64,000 nt of DNA from Clostridia bacterium (GCA_017430535.1 JAFRMR010000026.1:62001-126000), one strand, 5' to 3'; positions 44,889-54,326 are shown, numbered from the stretch's first letter. Notes: generated by a model from the sequence alone, not told the origin. Translations and numbers: made by a program.

Positions 44889-45815
44889 TCAAAACCATTT
44901 TTTCTTTTTTGCATATACCACAAGAGCCGCTACCACTGCCACCGACAGGGCAATCACATATATATATCCGTATTTCCAGGTGAATTCCGGCATGGAGTTG
45001 AAGTTCATCCCGTACCAGCCCACAATTATGGTAAGGGGGAAGAATATGGTGGTTATCACCGTGAATATTTTCATTGAGTGGTTAAGCTTCAGGTCAAGGG
45101 ATGAGGAGTAGGCGTCGCCCAGATGGTCCGCCGAATTTTCAAGTGAGTCTATATCGTTCACAATCCTCTGTATCTTATTCTGCAGGTTTGAAATATAAAT
45201 AAGATCCTCGTGGGGAAAAAGGTCGTTGTCATTATCGCTCAGTGTTTCCGCAATATCAAGCAGCTGCTCGTAGTAATTGTTGTACCTGAGCAGTTCCTTT
45301 TTTATGCCCAGAAGCTCAAGGCTGAATTCATCATCCGTATTTCCGCTGAGTATGTCTTCTTCCATACTCACAATTCTGTTCCGGGCGTTTTCAATTATGG
45401 CGCCGCTGTCCGAAACAAGGGACTCCATAAATGAGCAAACCATTTTTGCGCAGTTGATTTTTTCCGCCGGCACACGCCGGGTTATCTTGTGAAAAATATC
45501 TTTGGTGGAGCCGTCGCGGTCCAGCACATCGATTATAAGTATCAGGTTCTTTTTAATGAACAGGGCTATATAGTCGCTTTCTCCGTCTCCCGCAGGCACA
45601 CGCAGCTCCGTGAAGGTATAATCGCTGTGCACCTCAACCTCCGTGCGGAACATGGGGTTTGCTCTCTTGCACTTTTCCACCGTAGCGTCGGAAAAGCCCA
45701 ATTTTTCATATATACCCTCAAGTTCCCCGCTGCCGATTATGCCCACCGTCAGAAAGGAACTGTCAATTTCATCAAAGGAAATTTCGGTTAATTTGCTGTC
45801 AACTCTGTAAAACAT
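44889..45815 (-). CDS. corA: CorA-family magnesium/divalent cation channel
   Basis: A 308-residue CorA protein: a large N-terminal cytoplasmic domain with long helices (residues 1-240), then two membrane segments at the C-terminus. The signature GMN is present in IVGWYGMNFNSMPEF at the end of the first segment, and the last residues are basic (KKKKWF). It mediates magnesium or cobalt uptake. Monocistronic; AGAGGTG is eight bases before the ATG. Confidence 0.92.
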   Translation of the reverse strand: MFYRVDSKLTEISFDEIDSSFLTVGIIGSGELEGIYEKLGFSDATVEKCKRANPMFRTEVEVHSDYTFTELRVPAGDGESDYIALFIKKNLILIIDVLDRDGSTKDIFHKITRRVPAEKINCAKMVCSFMESLVSDSGAIIENARNRIVSMEEDILSGNTDDEFSLELLGIKKELLRYNNYYEQLLDIAETLSDNDNDLFPHEDLIYISNLQNKIQRIVNDIDSLENSADHLGDAYSSSLDLKLNHSMKIFTVITTIFFPLTIIVGWYGMNFNSMPEFTWKYGYIYVIALSVAVVAALVVYAKKKKWF

Positions 45816-45891
45816 AAAAATACACCTCTGTTTTATTATATTTATATTTTACTACACAGTGCAGGAATTTATCAATGCTTTTTTGTTTTGA

Positions 45892-45921
45892 TTGAAAAAT
45901 CACTCTCATCCGTGTTATTAT
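45892..45921 (+). promoter_or_regulatory. Probable promoter of the glycosidase-like gene
   Basis: TTGAAA and TATTAT are 18 bases apart, 16 bases before the ATG, so the leader would be very short. Confidence 0.5.
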
Positions 45922-45937
45922 ATTCCAGGTGATGATT

Positions 45938-47554
45938 ATGAACAGAATTATATCGGCCTTTATGGCAGTGTTCGCATTTATTTCGGCGTTCTTTGATTTG
46001 GGAACATATAAATACGATTATGATTTTTCTCAGGCCGGCGGAACTATAGGAAATAAGGTCAGCAATGTGAATGTTTGGGAAATGGGCAGGCAGTTTTATG
46101 ATGCCCGTAATGCAGGGGAAAACGATATCTATGATTTCGTTGAATATGTGCAGCTTATGCAATGCTCCGGCGGCAGTGAAGAGAGGGATTTATTCCTGAA
46201 CCCGGGTGACAGAACCCGACTTGATGATTACGATTTTTCACGGCTTGTTGAAAACTGCAGGGGTATCATCGCCCTTGGCGCAAAACCCTGCCTGAAGCTT
46301 GGCAACGTACCCCTCAAATATACCGCAAAGCCTTATATCGGCGGCTTCGGCGTAAATGTTCTTCCGCCGGATGATTACGATGTTTACTATAATTATATAT
46401 CAGCCCTTGCCCGTGCGCTTGTTGAGGCGTTCGGAGCCGGTGAAGTGCTGAAATGGCATTTTACGGTTTTTACCGAGTTTGAAAATGCGGACTGGTTTGA
46501 GTGCGAAACTCCGGAAAAAACCGCGGAGGAATTCTGTAAAATATATGATTATACCGTGCAGGCTCTTATAGATAATATAGGCACGGAGGTTTATGTGGGC
46601 GCTCACGCCATGTCCACTACCGAGGGTTACTGGGATGAGGAGATTTTCATTAAGCACTGCGCTGTCGGCACAAATTATAAAACCGGAAAAACCGGCACAA
46701 AAATCAACCTGCTTTCAGGATCCTATTATGAAAACTGTCCCGGTGAAACGGGAAAGAGAAATAATTTGGTTGAAACAATCAATAATTTGAGAAAAAAAGC
46801 GGAAAAATACGGCCTTGAAAATCTGGATTACGGCATTGATGAGGGCAGGGTGCTTACATCTTCCCCGGGCAGAACCTCCGGGGAACTGATTTCAAGAACA
46901 GTGGGCTACAGGTGGCAGGCGGCATACGATGCCCGTATATTCGCCCTGTGTATGGAAAACGGTATTGATTATTTTTCAAGCTGGTCTTTTAAGTCAAACG
47001 GACTTAATGACGGCAATCCGACTCTCAGCTTTCATATCGCAAATCTTGTTTCAAAGTGGAAAAACGCCGTCCTGATTAAATCCCGCAGAATGCCCGGGGG
47101 TGTAATCCCCGGGGCCGAGGTGAAAGCTCTTGCCTGCCGTGAGGGGAACACCCTGAGAGTAATGGCATATAACTACAAAAACAGTCTTGATTACGATAAA
47201 ACCGCAAATCTCAGCATCACTTTCAATAATCTTCCCCTGAAGGACGGTAAGATTACCGCAAAGGTTTATACTGTGGATGACAGCTGCAATTATTTTGATG
47301 ACTGGCTCCGCGACCGCGAAAAATACGGCATAGACAGCACCTGCTTTGACTGGTCACCGGACTGCCCCAATATCGGCGGCAGCCTGAAAGATGAAAAAGC
47401 AAGAAAAGTATATTACGAAACCCTTGAAAAAGACTACGCCGCAAAATCAAAGCTTACCCCAACCGAAACCGTGCTTGAAGTAAAGGACGGCAAACTGACC
47501 ATTCCCGCTTCAATCCCCGGCAACACCGTAATATTCTGGGAAATAACGGGATGA
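45938..47554 (+). CDS. Secreted glycoside hydrolase-like protein (clan A, GH39-like)
   Basis: A 538-residue exported protein with a signal peptide (IISAFMAVFAFISAFF). The body looks like a TIM-barrel clan A glycosidase: candidate acid/base Glu in WHFTVFTEFENADWF and candidate nucleophile in DYGIDEGRVL, followed by a beta-sandwich-like C-terminal part from about residue 380, the layout of GH39 xylosidase-type enzymes. I am sure of the general class only. The third in-frame start (ATG) is best placed after CCAGGTG. Monocistronic. Confidence 0.65.
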   Translation: MNRIISAFMAVFAFISAFFDLGTYKYDYDFSQAGGTIGNKVSNVNVWEMGRQFYDARNAGENDIYDFVEYVQLMQCSGGSEERDLFLNPGDRTRLDDYDFSRLVENCRGIIALGAKPCLKLGNVPLKYTAKPYIGGFGVNVLPPDDYDVYYNYISALARALVEAFGAGEVLKWHFTVFTEFENADWFECETPEKTAEEFCKIYDYTVQALIDNIGTEVYVGAHAMSTTEGYWDEEIFIKHCAVGTNYKTGKTGTKINLLSGSYYENCPGETGKRNNLVETINNLRKKAEKYGLENLDYGIDEGRVLTSSPGRTSGELISRTVGYRWQAAYDARIFALCMENGIDYFSSWSFKSNGLNDGNPTLSFHIANLVSKWKNAVLIKSRRMPGGVIPGAEVKALACREGNTLRVMAYNYKNSLDYDKTANLSITFNNLPLKDGKITAKVYTVDDSCNYFDDWLRDREKYGIDSTCFDWSPDCPNIGGSLKDEKARKVYYETLEKDYAAKSKLTPTETVLEVKDGKLTIPASIPGNTVIFWEITG

Positions 47555-47602
47555 TTCCGCTTTGAAAAGACAATACCTATATCTTATATCTATATTATTA
47601 TA

Positions 47603-47641
47603 CCGGCCGGAATCAGCGCAGCTCCGGCCGGAAATTTTTTC
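47603..47641 (+). terminator. Intrinsic terminator
   Basis: The stem CCGGCCGGA / TCCGGCCGG with an 11-base loop is followed by AAATTTTTTT, about 50 bases after the glycosidase-like gene. Confidence 0.85.
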
Positions 47642-47650
47642 ATAACCCTC

Positions 47651-47679
47651 TTGACAATGGGCCGGGAGGGTGATATTAT
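47651..47679 (+). promoter_or_regulatory. Consensus sigma-A promoter of the GntR-ABC operon
   Basis: TTGACA and TATTAT are exactly 17 bases apart; transcription would start inside the palindrome just downstream. Confidence 0.85.
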
Positions 47680-47681
47680 AC

Positions 47682-47708
47682 AGGTGTGATATCACACATA
47701 GCACACCT
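47682..47708. promoter_or_regulatory. GntR/YtrA-type operator
   Basis: A perfect 14-bp palindrome GTGTGATATCACAC at 47684-47697 is nested in a larger AGGTGTG ... CACACCT inverted repeat. It covers the expected transcription start, so binding of the first gene's product would block its own operon. Confidence 0.75.
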
Positions 47709-47733
47709 AAACCGAAAGATGAGGTGAACGCCT

Positions 47734-48105
47734 TTGATTCTGATTGATAAACTCAGCAGAGTGCCCGTTTATGAGCAGATTAAAAACCAGATAATCACCT
47801 TAATACGCCTGGGGGTTTATCCCGTGGATTCCCAGTTGCCTTCCATACGCTCCATTACCTCGGAAACCTCCGTTAATATCAACACGGTAAAAAAAGCTTT
47901 TGCGGAGCTTGAGGGTGCGGGGGTAATCTACACCGTGCCCGGCATAGGCAGTTTTGTGAGCAAAAACGCCATTGACAATGCGGCGGTTACCGCCAAGGCA
48001 AAAAGGAATATTGCCGATGCTTTTGAGGCGGCAAAGTCCGTAGGCGTTACTCCCGATGAAATCAAGGAGATTTTAATTTCGGTTTACGGGGAGGAAGAAA
48101 AATGA
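47734..48105 (+). CDS. GntR-family (YtrA subfamily) transcriptional regulator
   Basis: A 123-residue regulator: N-terminal winged helix of the GntR type (PVYEQIKNQIITLIRLGVYP; LPSIRSITSETSVNINTVKKA; GIGSFVSKN) followed by a short helical dimerisation tail as in YtrA. It begins with TTG after GAGGTGA. It is the first gene of an ABC-transporter operon whose promoter carries a palindrome, so it is likely an autorepressor relieved by an antimicrobial or cell-envelope signal. Confidence 0.88.
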   Translation: MILIDKLSRVPVYEQIKNQIITLIRLGVYPVDSQLPSIRSITSETSVNINTVKKAFAELEGAGVIYTVPGIGSFVSKNAIDNAAVTAKAKRNIADAFEAAKSVGVTPDEIKEILISVYGEEEK

Positions 48106-49001
48106 TTAAAGTACAGAATTTAACAAAAAAATTCGGTGAAAAAACCGTACTTGAAGATATAAACTTCACCGTTGATAAGGGCTCAATCTACGGCCTTGTG
48201 GGCTTTAACGGGGCAGGCAAAACCACCCTTATAAAGTGCATTGCCGGGGTGTATGAGGCGGATGAGGGCTGCGCGCTGATTGATTCCCGCAATACCTTCA
48301 CCGATGCCGCAGTGAGAGCCGGTATGTTCTATGTGCCGGATGATATCTGGTTTATGCCCTATTCAACCCTTGAAAAAATGGGCCGGTTTTATTCCGCATA
48401 TTATCCCGATTTCAGCTTTGATACCATGGATAAGCTATGCGAGGTTTTCGGCCTTAATAAAAAAGCAAAGCTCAACAGCTTTTCAAAAGGTATGCAGCGG
48501 CAGGCGGAGATGATACTGGCGGTTTCCGCTCAGCCTAAGGTTCTGCTTCTTGATGAATCCCTTGACGGCCTTGACCCTGCCAAAAGAAACATTATGAATA
48601 ATATGATACTTGACTATTCCGCACAGAAGGAATGTTCGGTTATCATTTCATCCCATAACCTTAGCGAAATATCCGATATCTGCGACAGAGTTGCTCTTAT
48701 TGACGGCAAAAGGATTGTTTTTGACTGCTGTGTTGACAGCGTAGGCGAAAACAGATGCAAATACCGCCTTGTGTTTACGGATGATAAAACTCCCGAAGAT
48801 TTTGCAGGCTTTGATGTTAAAAAAATAAAGTGCGACGGCAAAATAGTCACACTCTCCCTCAAAGGGGACAGAGAGGAAAACGAGGCAAAGCTCAGGGCTA
48901 TGTCTCCCGTGCTTACGGAAACCTTCCCCCTTACCCTTGAGGAGGTATTTCTTGAAGAAATGGAGGGTTCGGAACATGATTTCACGGAAATCTTCTCCTG
49001 A
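48102..49001 (+). CDS. ABC transporter ATP-binding protein
   Basis: A 299-residue ABC ATPase: Walker A GFNGAGKTTLIKC, signature FSKGMQRQAEMILA (SKGM in place of SGGQ, common in this YtrB-like class), Walker B VLLLDESLDGLDP and switch His in IISSHNLSEI. It overlaps the regulator gene by four bases (ATGA) and the permease by 26, so the three are translated together. It powers the following permease, probably for export or bacitracin-like resistance. Confidence 0.9.
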   Translation: MIKVQNLTKKFGEKTVLEDINFTVDKGSIYGLVGFNGAGKTTLIKCIAGVYEADEGCALIDSRNTFTDAAVRAGMFYVPDDIWFMPYSTLEKMGRFYSAYYPDFSFDTMDKLCEVFGLNKKAKLNSFSKGMQRQAEMILAVSAQPKVLLLDESLDGLDPAKRNIMNNMILDYSAQKECSVIISSHNLSEISDICDRVALIDGKRIVFDCCVDSVGENRCKYRLVFTDDKTPEDFAGFDVKKIKCDGKIVTLSLKGDREENEAKLRAMSPVLTETFPLTLEEVFLEEMEGSEHDFTEIFS

Positions 49002-51294
49002 TTCATTCGGGATTACGCTGCGAAAAGGTTTTATGTCATTACTGCCTGTGTGCATTATACCGGCCCTTGCTCTTATTCTGTTCGGCAGCGGAGGTGTATT
49101 CGGCAGAATTTCCGAATACAGGCAGCTGGTTGCCCGGGGTATGATGAGCCGGGCTGCGGAGCTTAAAGCCGAAGTAATTTATGATTTCTTCCCGGACGGG
49201 GACGGCGAAATAATCGTTATGGGTTTCTGCCTGCTGTTTATGGCTGCCGCAATATTTGCCGCATTCCTGCTTTTCGGTTTTATGCTGAAAAAGAATACAT
49301 CCAATGTTTATTACAGCCTGGGAATTTCCCGCAGCAGGCTTTTTGTTTCAAAGTATCTTGCCGGGGTGCTGTGGATTGCCCTCAGCGCCTGCCTTCCCTT
49401 CCTTATTCTTGCAGTTGCCAATCTGCTGTTTTACGGCAATTCGCCGGAAATGTGGAAAACATTTTTATACATTTTTATTTCGGTTTTTGCTCTTATGCTT
49501 TTCTGCTTCACGGTTACGGCCTTTGTTATTTCACAGCTTGGCTCTTATATTGAAGCAGTTATCATTTCAGCAGTATGTATTGTTTCCCCCGGTCTTATTA
49601 ACAGGGGCATAAGCGCCCTGCTTTCCGTAACAGCCAAGGGCTCGCCCTATAATTACGGAAACTGGCTGAGCAATTTTGTAAGCTTTCTGAATTACCGCCA
49701 CGAGCTCATTTATAAGCCCGCCGGCACAATATGGGATACCTTTTCGCTCTATTTCCCGCTTAACACAGCTTCCGGCTCGTTTATGATGGCAAAGGGTGAT
49801 GAGTTTGTTCCTTTCAATTACGGCAAATATATTATTTTCATCTTTGTTTCCCTTGTGATTGCCCTGATTGCCGCCCTGCTTCACAATCACCGTAAAAACG
49901 AGAAAGCCGGTTTTATGGGTACCTGCCCTGTGCTTGAGGGCTGGTGTGTGGTTGCCGTGGGTACCTTCCTCGCTTCACTGGTTGCATCTTTTTTCGGCAA
50001 TTCGGAGCTTGGCGACGGCACCGTAAAGGTCCTGACCGCCGCGTCAGGCATAGTTATTATGGCTGTGGGCTACACGGTTGTCGATCTGTTCTTTGTCCGT
50101 TCCTTTAAAGCTTACCGCAAAAGGCTGTGGCACCTGGCAGTTTCAATATGCGCTTTCCTTATTATCATATTTGCAACCGGCGTTGTTATGAACTCCGTTT
50201 ATTCGAAGGTTCCCGATGCCTGTGAAATCGAAAGCGTTTCGGTTTCTCTTCCCGACGCGTTCAGCAGTGATGAGGGCTACTCATCTTATGAATCGGGTAT
50301 TCAGCTCAAAATTGACAAAACTCTGAGGGTACGGTCTTATGACAGAATGGTTGTTGAGGGCTTTGAATCCCGGGAAGATATTGAAAGAATAAGAGAGCTT
50401 AACACTCTTCTTTCACAGCAGAAAAAAGAAGATAAAGGCTCCTACAGTTTTCTGTTTATTTATAAGCTTAAAAACGGGCGCACCGTTAAGCGGCTTTATA
50501 CCGACGGGGGAGAGGCCGCCTTCGGCAAGGCTCTTGAGGCGGTAAAAACAGATGTTTACAGGCAGTTTGCCGCAAAGTCCCTTGAGTATTTGAATTACAT
50601 TGACGCAGGATATTTGTTTGTTTCGCCCAATATGTCCTCTGCAGTTATTCCCGCAAAGCTCTATAATGATTATGACCGGAAAGCAGAGCTTATCAGGTGC
50701 CTTGAAAAGGATTTGCTTGCAGGCACTCTTGATCCCGCTCTTGCCCCGGGGGCCGAAGTGCTGGGCTATATCTGTGTGCATCATTATCAGGTGCCCACAG
50801 CGGCTCAGTCGGATGAGTATAATGAAAACGGCCCCGCAACTCTCACTGCGGATTACAGCCCCACAGAGGATGACGGCGTCCTTACGCTTGTGAATTATAA
50901 TGTCTTCCCCGTAACAGCCGGTATGGAAAATACACTGGCTTTCATAAAATCAAACGGTCTTGACGGCTATTTCAAAAACAGGGTAGAAACCGAAGAAATA
51001 ACGGTATGCACCTGTGTGCCGGACAGCGATGATATAGCAATATCCGATGATACGGGTAAAATTGCCGCAAAAAAGTACCCTGCGGATTATGTTATGGAAT
51101 TCTATACGGAATACGGAGAGGTTACTGCGGCTCAGATGGAGCTGCCCGATAACGCTCAAAAGGTTACGGATAAAGCGGAGATTGAAAAACTTGAGAAGAA
51201 AATCCGCCTTACCGGCTACGGCTGTTACGGCAATAAATATGCCCGGCTTCTGCTCTCGGACGGCACCGTTGTATTTGCCTATCTTCCCGAATAA
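48976..51294 (+). CDS. Large ABC permease with extracytoplasmic domain
   Basis: A 772-residue membrane protein. About ten hydrophobic segments occupy residues 15-415 (SLLPVCIIPALALILF first; LAVSICAFLIIIFATGVVM last), followed by about 350 hydrophilic residues with no further membrane segment, probably outside the cell. The early LGISRSRLFVSKYLAGVLW looks like a coupling region to the ATPase. GGAGG nine bases before the internal ATG sets the start. Together with the ATPase it resembles Ytr-type exporters. Substrate unknown. Confidence 0.75.
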   Translation: MISRKSSPDSFGITLRKGFMSLLPVCIIPALALILFGSGGVFGRISEYRQLVARGMMSRAAELKAEVIYDFFPDGDGEIIVMGFCLLFMAAAIFAAFLLFGFMLKKNTSNVYYSLGISRSRLFVSKYLAGVLWIALSACLPFLILAVANLLFYGNSPEMWKTFLYIFISVFALMLFCFTVTAFVISQLGSYIEAVIISAVCIVSPGLINRGISALLSVTAKGSPYNYGNWLSNFVSFLNYRHELIYKPAGTIWDTFSLYFPLNTASGSFMMAKGDEFVPFNYGKYIIFIFVSLVIALIAALLHNHRKNEKAGFMGTCPVLEGWCVVAVGTFLASLVASFFGNSELGDGTVKVLTAASGIVIMAVGYTVVDLFFVRSFKAYRKRLWHLAVSICAFLIIIFATGVVMNSVYSKVPDACEIESVSVSLPDAFSSDEGYSSYESGIQLKIDKTLRVRSYDRMVVEGFESREDIERIRELNTLLSQQKKEDKGSYSFLFIYKLKNGRTVKRLYTDGGEAAFGKALEAVKTDVYRQFAAKSLEYLNYIDAGYLFVSPNMSSAVIPAKLYNDYDRKAELIRCLEKDLLAGTLDPALAPGAEVLGYICVHHYQVPTAAQSDEYNENGPATLTADYSPTEDDGVLTLVNYNVFPVTAGMENTLAFIKSNGLDGYFKNRVETEEITVCTCVPDSDDIAISDDTGKIAAKKYPADYVMEFYTEYGEVTAAQMELPDNAQKVTDKAEIEKLEKKIRLTGYGCYGNKYARLLLSDGTVVFAYLPE

Positions 51295-51302
51295 AACAAA
51301 AA

Positions 51303-51328
51303 ATACGGCCTCAGTAATGAGGCCGTAT
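51303..51328. terminator. Hairpin terminator between convergent genes
   Basis: A perfect 11-bp stem ATACGGCCTCA / TGAGGCCGTAT with a GTAA loop, with an A-run before it and a T-rich stretch after it. Confidence 0.8.
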
Positions 51329-51339
51329 ATTTATATTAT

Positions 51340-52140
51340 TTACGGATTGCAGTGACTGCAAGGAGAATATCCCAGCTGAATCATCTCAGAACGGGTTTTG
51401 TAAAGAGAGCTTCTGTTGTTGGTGGGCAGATAGCTGCAGGTCTGAAGATGAAATTTTCTTGAGGATGTATCCACAATATAGTTGTAGGCAGCTTCGCTTG
51501 ATGAAGCAGAGCCGCTGTAAGAGCTGCCGCTTGTTTCCGCTGCTTCGGCTGCGGCAACGGCATTTTTGTAGTTCTTATCGGACATATTGTAGTATGCCGT
51601 AACCTTGAGGGTGGTTTTGATTCCGCCGAAGCAGAGTGCTTTTGATACGGAAAATCTGCTTACGCCCTTGGGAACGCTGACTTCTCTGAAGTAGTTGGGC
51701 TGCAGCCTGCAGTGCTGCACATACATTCTGCTGTGAACGCTGTCGCTTACATACTCTTCCGCATACTTGTAGCCCACAAGCACATTGTAATCATACTTCA
51801 TTACAGCGCCTTTTTTAAGGCAGGCAGTTTTTGAGTTTTTCTGGTGTGTTACGCAGTCGCAGCCGGGCTCGGTGATTGTAACATTTGTCTGCTTTGTTTT
51901 ATAGAAAACAAGGCCCTTTGAATCACAGGAAGAAACAATAAGGTTTTTGATATTCTTCCCGGATGTGTTTTTAAGCGTGATTTTAACTTTGATGGAACCC
52001 ATGGTGCTTGTGCAGTCGCTGCTTGTTTCAAGCTTAAGGGTAAAGGGTACCTTTGATTTTGCAAAGCCCATAAGTGAAAACGAGGAAAAGATTGTTGCAG
52101 CTGCAAGAACAAGGCACAGTAATTTAATTCCTTTTTTCAT
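51340..52140 (-). CDS. Exported protein with C-terminal Ada-like zinc motif
   Basis: A 266-residue protein with a signal peptide (LLCLVLAAATIFSSFSLMGFA), a beta-rich middle of about 170 residues resembling a transglutaminase-free Ig-like domain (VKITLKNTSGKNIKNLIV), a Ser-rich linker, and a C-terminal motif of the type often attached to clostridial surface proteins: FHLQTCSYLP ... LGYSPCSHCNP, where one His and three Cys could bind a metal. AAGGAG before the second ATG fixes the start. Function unknown. Confidence 0.75.
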   Translation of the reverse strand: MKKGIKLLCLVLAAATIFSSFSLMGFAKSKVPFTLKLETSSDCTSTMGSIKVKITLKNTSGKNIKNLIVSSCDSKGLVFYKTKQTNVTITEPGCDCVTHQKNSKTACLKKGAVMKYDYNVLVGYKYAEEYVSDSVHSRMYVQHCRLQPNYFREVSVPKGVSRFSVSKALCFGGIKTTLKVTAYYNMSDKNYKNAVAAAEAAETSGSSYSGSASSSEAAYNYIVDTSSRKFHLQTCSYLPTNNRSSLYKTRSEMIQLGYSPCSHCNP

Positions 52141-52159
52141 AATCATTCTCCTTACGGTT

Positions 52160-53314
52160 TCATTTTCTGCGTTTCTTTATTAAGGTTATTGCGGCAGCAC
52201 ACACCGCCGCGGCGGCTGCTGCCCCGCCGCATACTGCGGCAACAGGGAACTCTTTAATTTTAACATTATCTGCGGGTTTGTCAATAGTTTCGCTTTCCGG
52301 GGCGGTGGTTTCGCTCAGGGTTTCCTCTTTATAGGGAGCGGTAACATCCGTTACGCTCTCTGCCTGCGATTCCTCTTCGCTTGTTTCTTCGCCTGAGGAT
52401 TCTTCTTCGGTTTCGCTTACGGTTCTTGCGGTTTCCCCTTCTTTAAGCGCCGCCATAAATCCGAAAATCTCGGGGGATGCAACCGTATTTTCGTTGCCGT
52501 CAACGGTTTTAAGCCCCGTATATTTTGCCTGAACCCCGGGGGCAAAATCCTGCTCCGCAACAAGCCAGGTGTAGTGGCTCATAAGCAGGGCGGCTCTGGG
52601 GCAGGTGGTGCTGGAGGTAAGGCGGACCTGAGTTTTATCGGGTACCGCATCCTTCAGGTTTTCCCAGCAGGGCAGGGCAAAGGTTGCGTAGTTTGAATAG
52701 GTATCTCCTTTGCTTGCAAAAATCCAGGCCTTCATGTGCTTTATTTTTGTCGCCTCGGATTTTGTGATTACGGTTCTCGGTGAAAAGAGCATTATGCCTG
52801 AAAAATAATCCGGGTGAGCGGTTGCCAGCCTTGAAACACCGCTGGCTCCTATGCACCATCCCCCGAGGAAAATGCGCCTTTTATCAATATTGTGGTGCTC
52901 TGCAAAGTCCTTTATTGCGCCGAACATAGGGGCAAGGGGGCAGGTGTCAAAGTAAACCGGCTCCGGGGCTTTGAGAATCTGAATATACAGCCCTCCCGCG
53001 TCGGGAATCATTGCCTGATATTCCTCGCTTGACCAGTAGGCAAATTCATTTGCCTTAAGCTCGTTGCCCGAGGGTATGCCCTCACCGGCGCCGCCCAGCA
53101 GCACAACAAGGGGGCATTCGTTTTCCGTTTCCGGTATATAGTAGCTGTATTCTATGCCAAGCCCGTCCGATTCCGGCCCAGTTGCTCTTGACCACTGGCT
53201 CCTGAGTTGATCAAGGCCGGCGTTTATGCTTACCGCGCCTGCGGCAGGGGATAAACTCACAGCAAGAATACAGGCGGTAAATATTGCTGAGATAATTATT
53301 TTTACGGTTTTCAT
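52160..53314 (-). CDS. Exported alpha/beta hydrolase with C-terminal anchor; apparent Cys nucleophile
   Basis: A 384-residue protein: signal peptide (IISAIFTACILAVSLSPAAG), an alpha/beta-hydrolase domain similar to PHB-depolymerase/feruloyl-esterase types (PLVVLLGGAGEG as oxyanion loop), an acidic Glu/Ser/Thr stalk, and a membrane anchor ending in KKRRK. The nucleophile elbow reads GGWCIGASG, with Cys where GxSxG hydrolases have Ser. It is likely displayed on the cell surface and acts on an ester or carbohydrate. It follows the phosphoesterase by 22 bases. Confidence 0.7.
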   Translation of the reverse strand: MKTVKIIISAIFTACILAVSLSPAAGAVSINAGLDQLRSQWSRATGPESDGLGIEYSYYIPETENECPLVVLLGGAGEGIPSGNELKANEFAYWSSEEYQAMIPDAGGLYIQILKAPEPVYFDTCPLAPMFGAIKDFAEHHNIDKRRIFLGGWCIGASGVSRLATAHPDYFSGIMLFSPRTVITKSEATKIKHMKAWIFASKGDTYSNYATFALPCWENLKDAVPDKTQVRLTSSTTCPRAALLMSHYTWLVAEQDFAPGVQAKYTGLKTVDGNENTVASPEIFGFMAALKEGETARTVSETEEESSGEETSEEESQAESVTDVTAPYKEETLSETTAPESETIDKPADNVKIKEFPVAAVCGGAAAAAAVCAAAITLIKKRRK

Positions 53315-53336
53315 TCGCTGTGTCCTTTGAAAAATG

Positions 53337-54326
53337 CTATTTGATGTTTATTGTTATGTCAAAATCCTCAACATAATCGGCAAGGAAGAAGTTCCTGCCC
53401 TGAAGCTCAACTCTGTCTTCATAAATATACATTACGATTCCCTGGCCCAGAACTCCCCACTCATCCGTAAGGAATGAGCCGTATTCGTAGGAGGGCAGGT
53501 TAACGCTTGTAATGTTGCTGCCGATTTTTTCAACGCTCTGGAATCCTATGGATTTTTCGCTTGCCTCTGCCACAAGGTTGTAGTGCTGATGGCCGCTGAA
53601 GTATATTACATTCTGATATGAGTTGAGAATCTTCTCAATCTTTTCAACGGTTTCGTTGCTGTTGAAGCCGTTGCTGTGCTCGTTATCCCCCACAATGTGG
53701 GTAAAATTGAAGGGCTGGTGGTTTATTACAAAAATGGGCTTGCCCCGGGATTTTTCCGCGGCAGCTGCCATTGCGCTCTCAAGCCAGCTTATCTGCTCAT
53801 CGCTTATATCGCAGGCAACGGAGGTTTCCTCCTGCCCCATTACTATAAAGCTGTAGCCGCTTATTTCCCTTGTGTACCACACGGTTTTGTTATCCGTGCC
53901 CATTATCATATTTGAGTATTTAAGGAAGTTTTCTTTTGCCGGGGCGTAATCGTGATCCCCGTCGTATGAAATCCAGGTATCGTGGTTGCCGAGGGTTATT
54001 ATCTTTTCCGCATCCGGCAGGTATTTCATAACCATATCGGCAAAGGCCTTCCAGTTTTTCTCATTGCCGTTGTCGGTACAGTCCCCGGTGCAGATGAAAA
54101 GGTCCGGCTTAATATTTTTCTGCATATCAAGAAGCCCGGGCAGGAAACCTATTTTTCGGTAAAGCTCATTTGTAAGGTGAACATCGGAAACAACGGCGGC
54201 GGTTACAATCGCCCCTTCCGGTTTTTCTATATTCAGGTTTCTTCCGAAATTCAGCGAGAATATGGTTACAAGAGCCACGGTAATAACGGAAAAAACCTTT
54301 TTCATCAGGCTGAAAAAATCTTCCAT
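53337..54326 (-). CDS. Membrane-anchored metallophosphoesterase
   Basis: A 329-residue calcineurin-like phosphoesterase with an N-terminal hydrophobic anchor (VFSVITVALVTIFSLNF). Metal-binding blocks are complete: AVVSDVHLTN, CTGDCTDNG, TLGNHDTW, VINHQPF and FSGHQHYN. The start codon overlaps the stop of the GH5 gene (TGATG), so the two exported enzymes are co-translated. AGGAG lies nine bases upstream. Possible substrates are phosphorylated wall polymers or nucleotides; not determinable here. Confidence 0.85.
   Translation of the reverse strand: MEDFFSLMKKVFSVITVALVTIFSLNFGRNLNIEKPEGAIVTAAVVSDVHLTNELYRKIGFLPGLLDMQKNIKPDLFICTGDCTDNGNEKNWKAFADMVMKYLPDAEKIITLGNHDTWISYDGDHDYAPAKENFLKYSNMIMGTDNKTVWYTREISGYSFIVMGQEETSVACDISDEQISWLESAMAAAAEKSRGKPIFVINHQPFNFTHIVGDNEHSNGFNSNETVEKIEKILNSYQNVIYFSGHQHYNLVAEASEKSIGFQSVEKIGSNITSVNLPSYEYGSFLTDEWGVLGQGIVMYIYEDRVELQGRNFFLADYVEDFDITINIK

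Noticed and set aside
44889-45815. Magnesium riboswitch upstream of corA
   Set aside because: The upstream gap is only about 120 bases, shared with a divergent gene, and shows no M-box-like structure.
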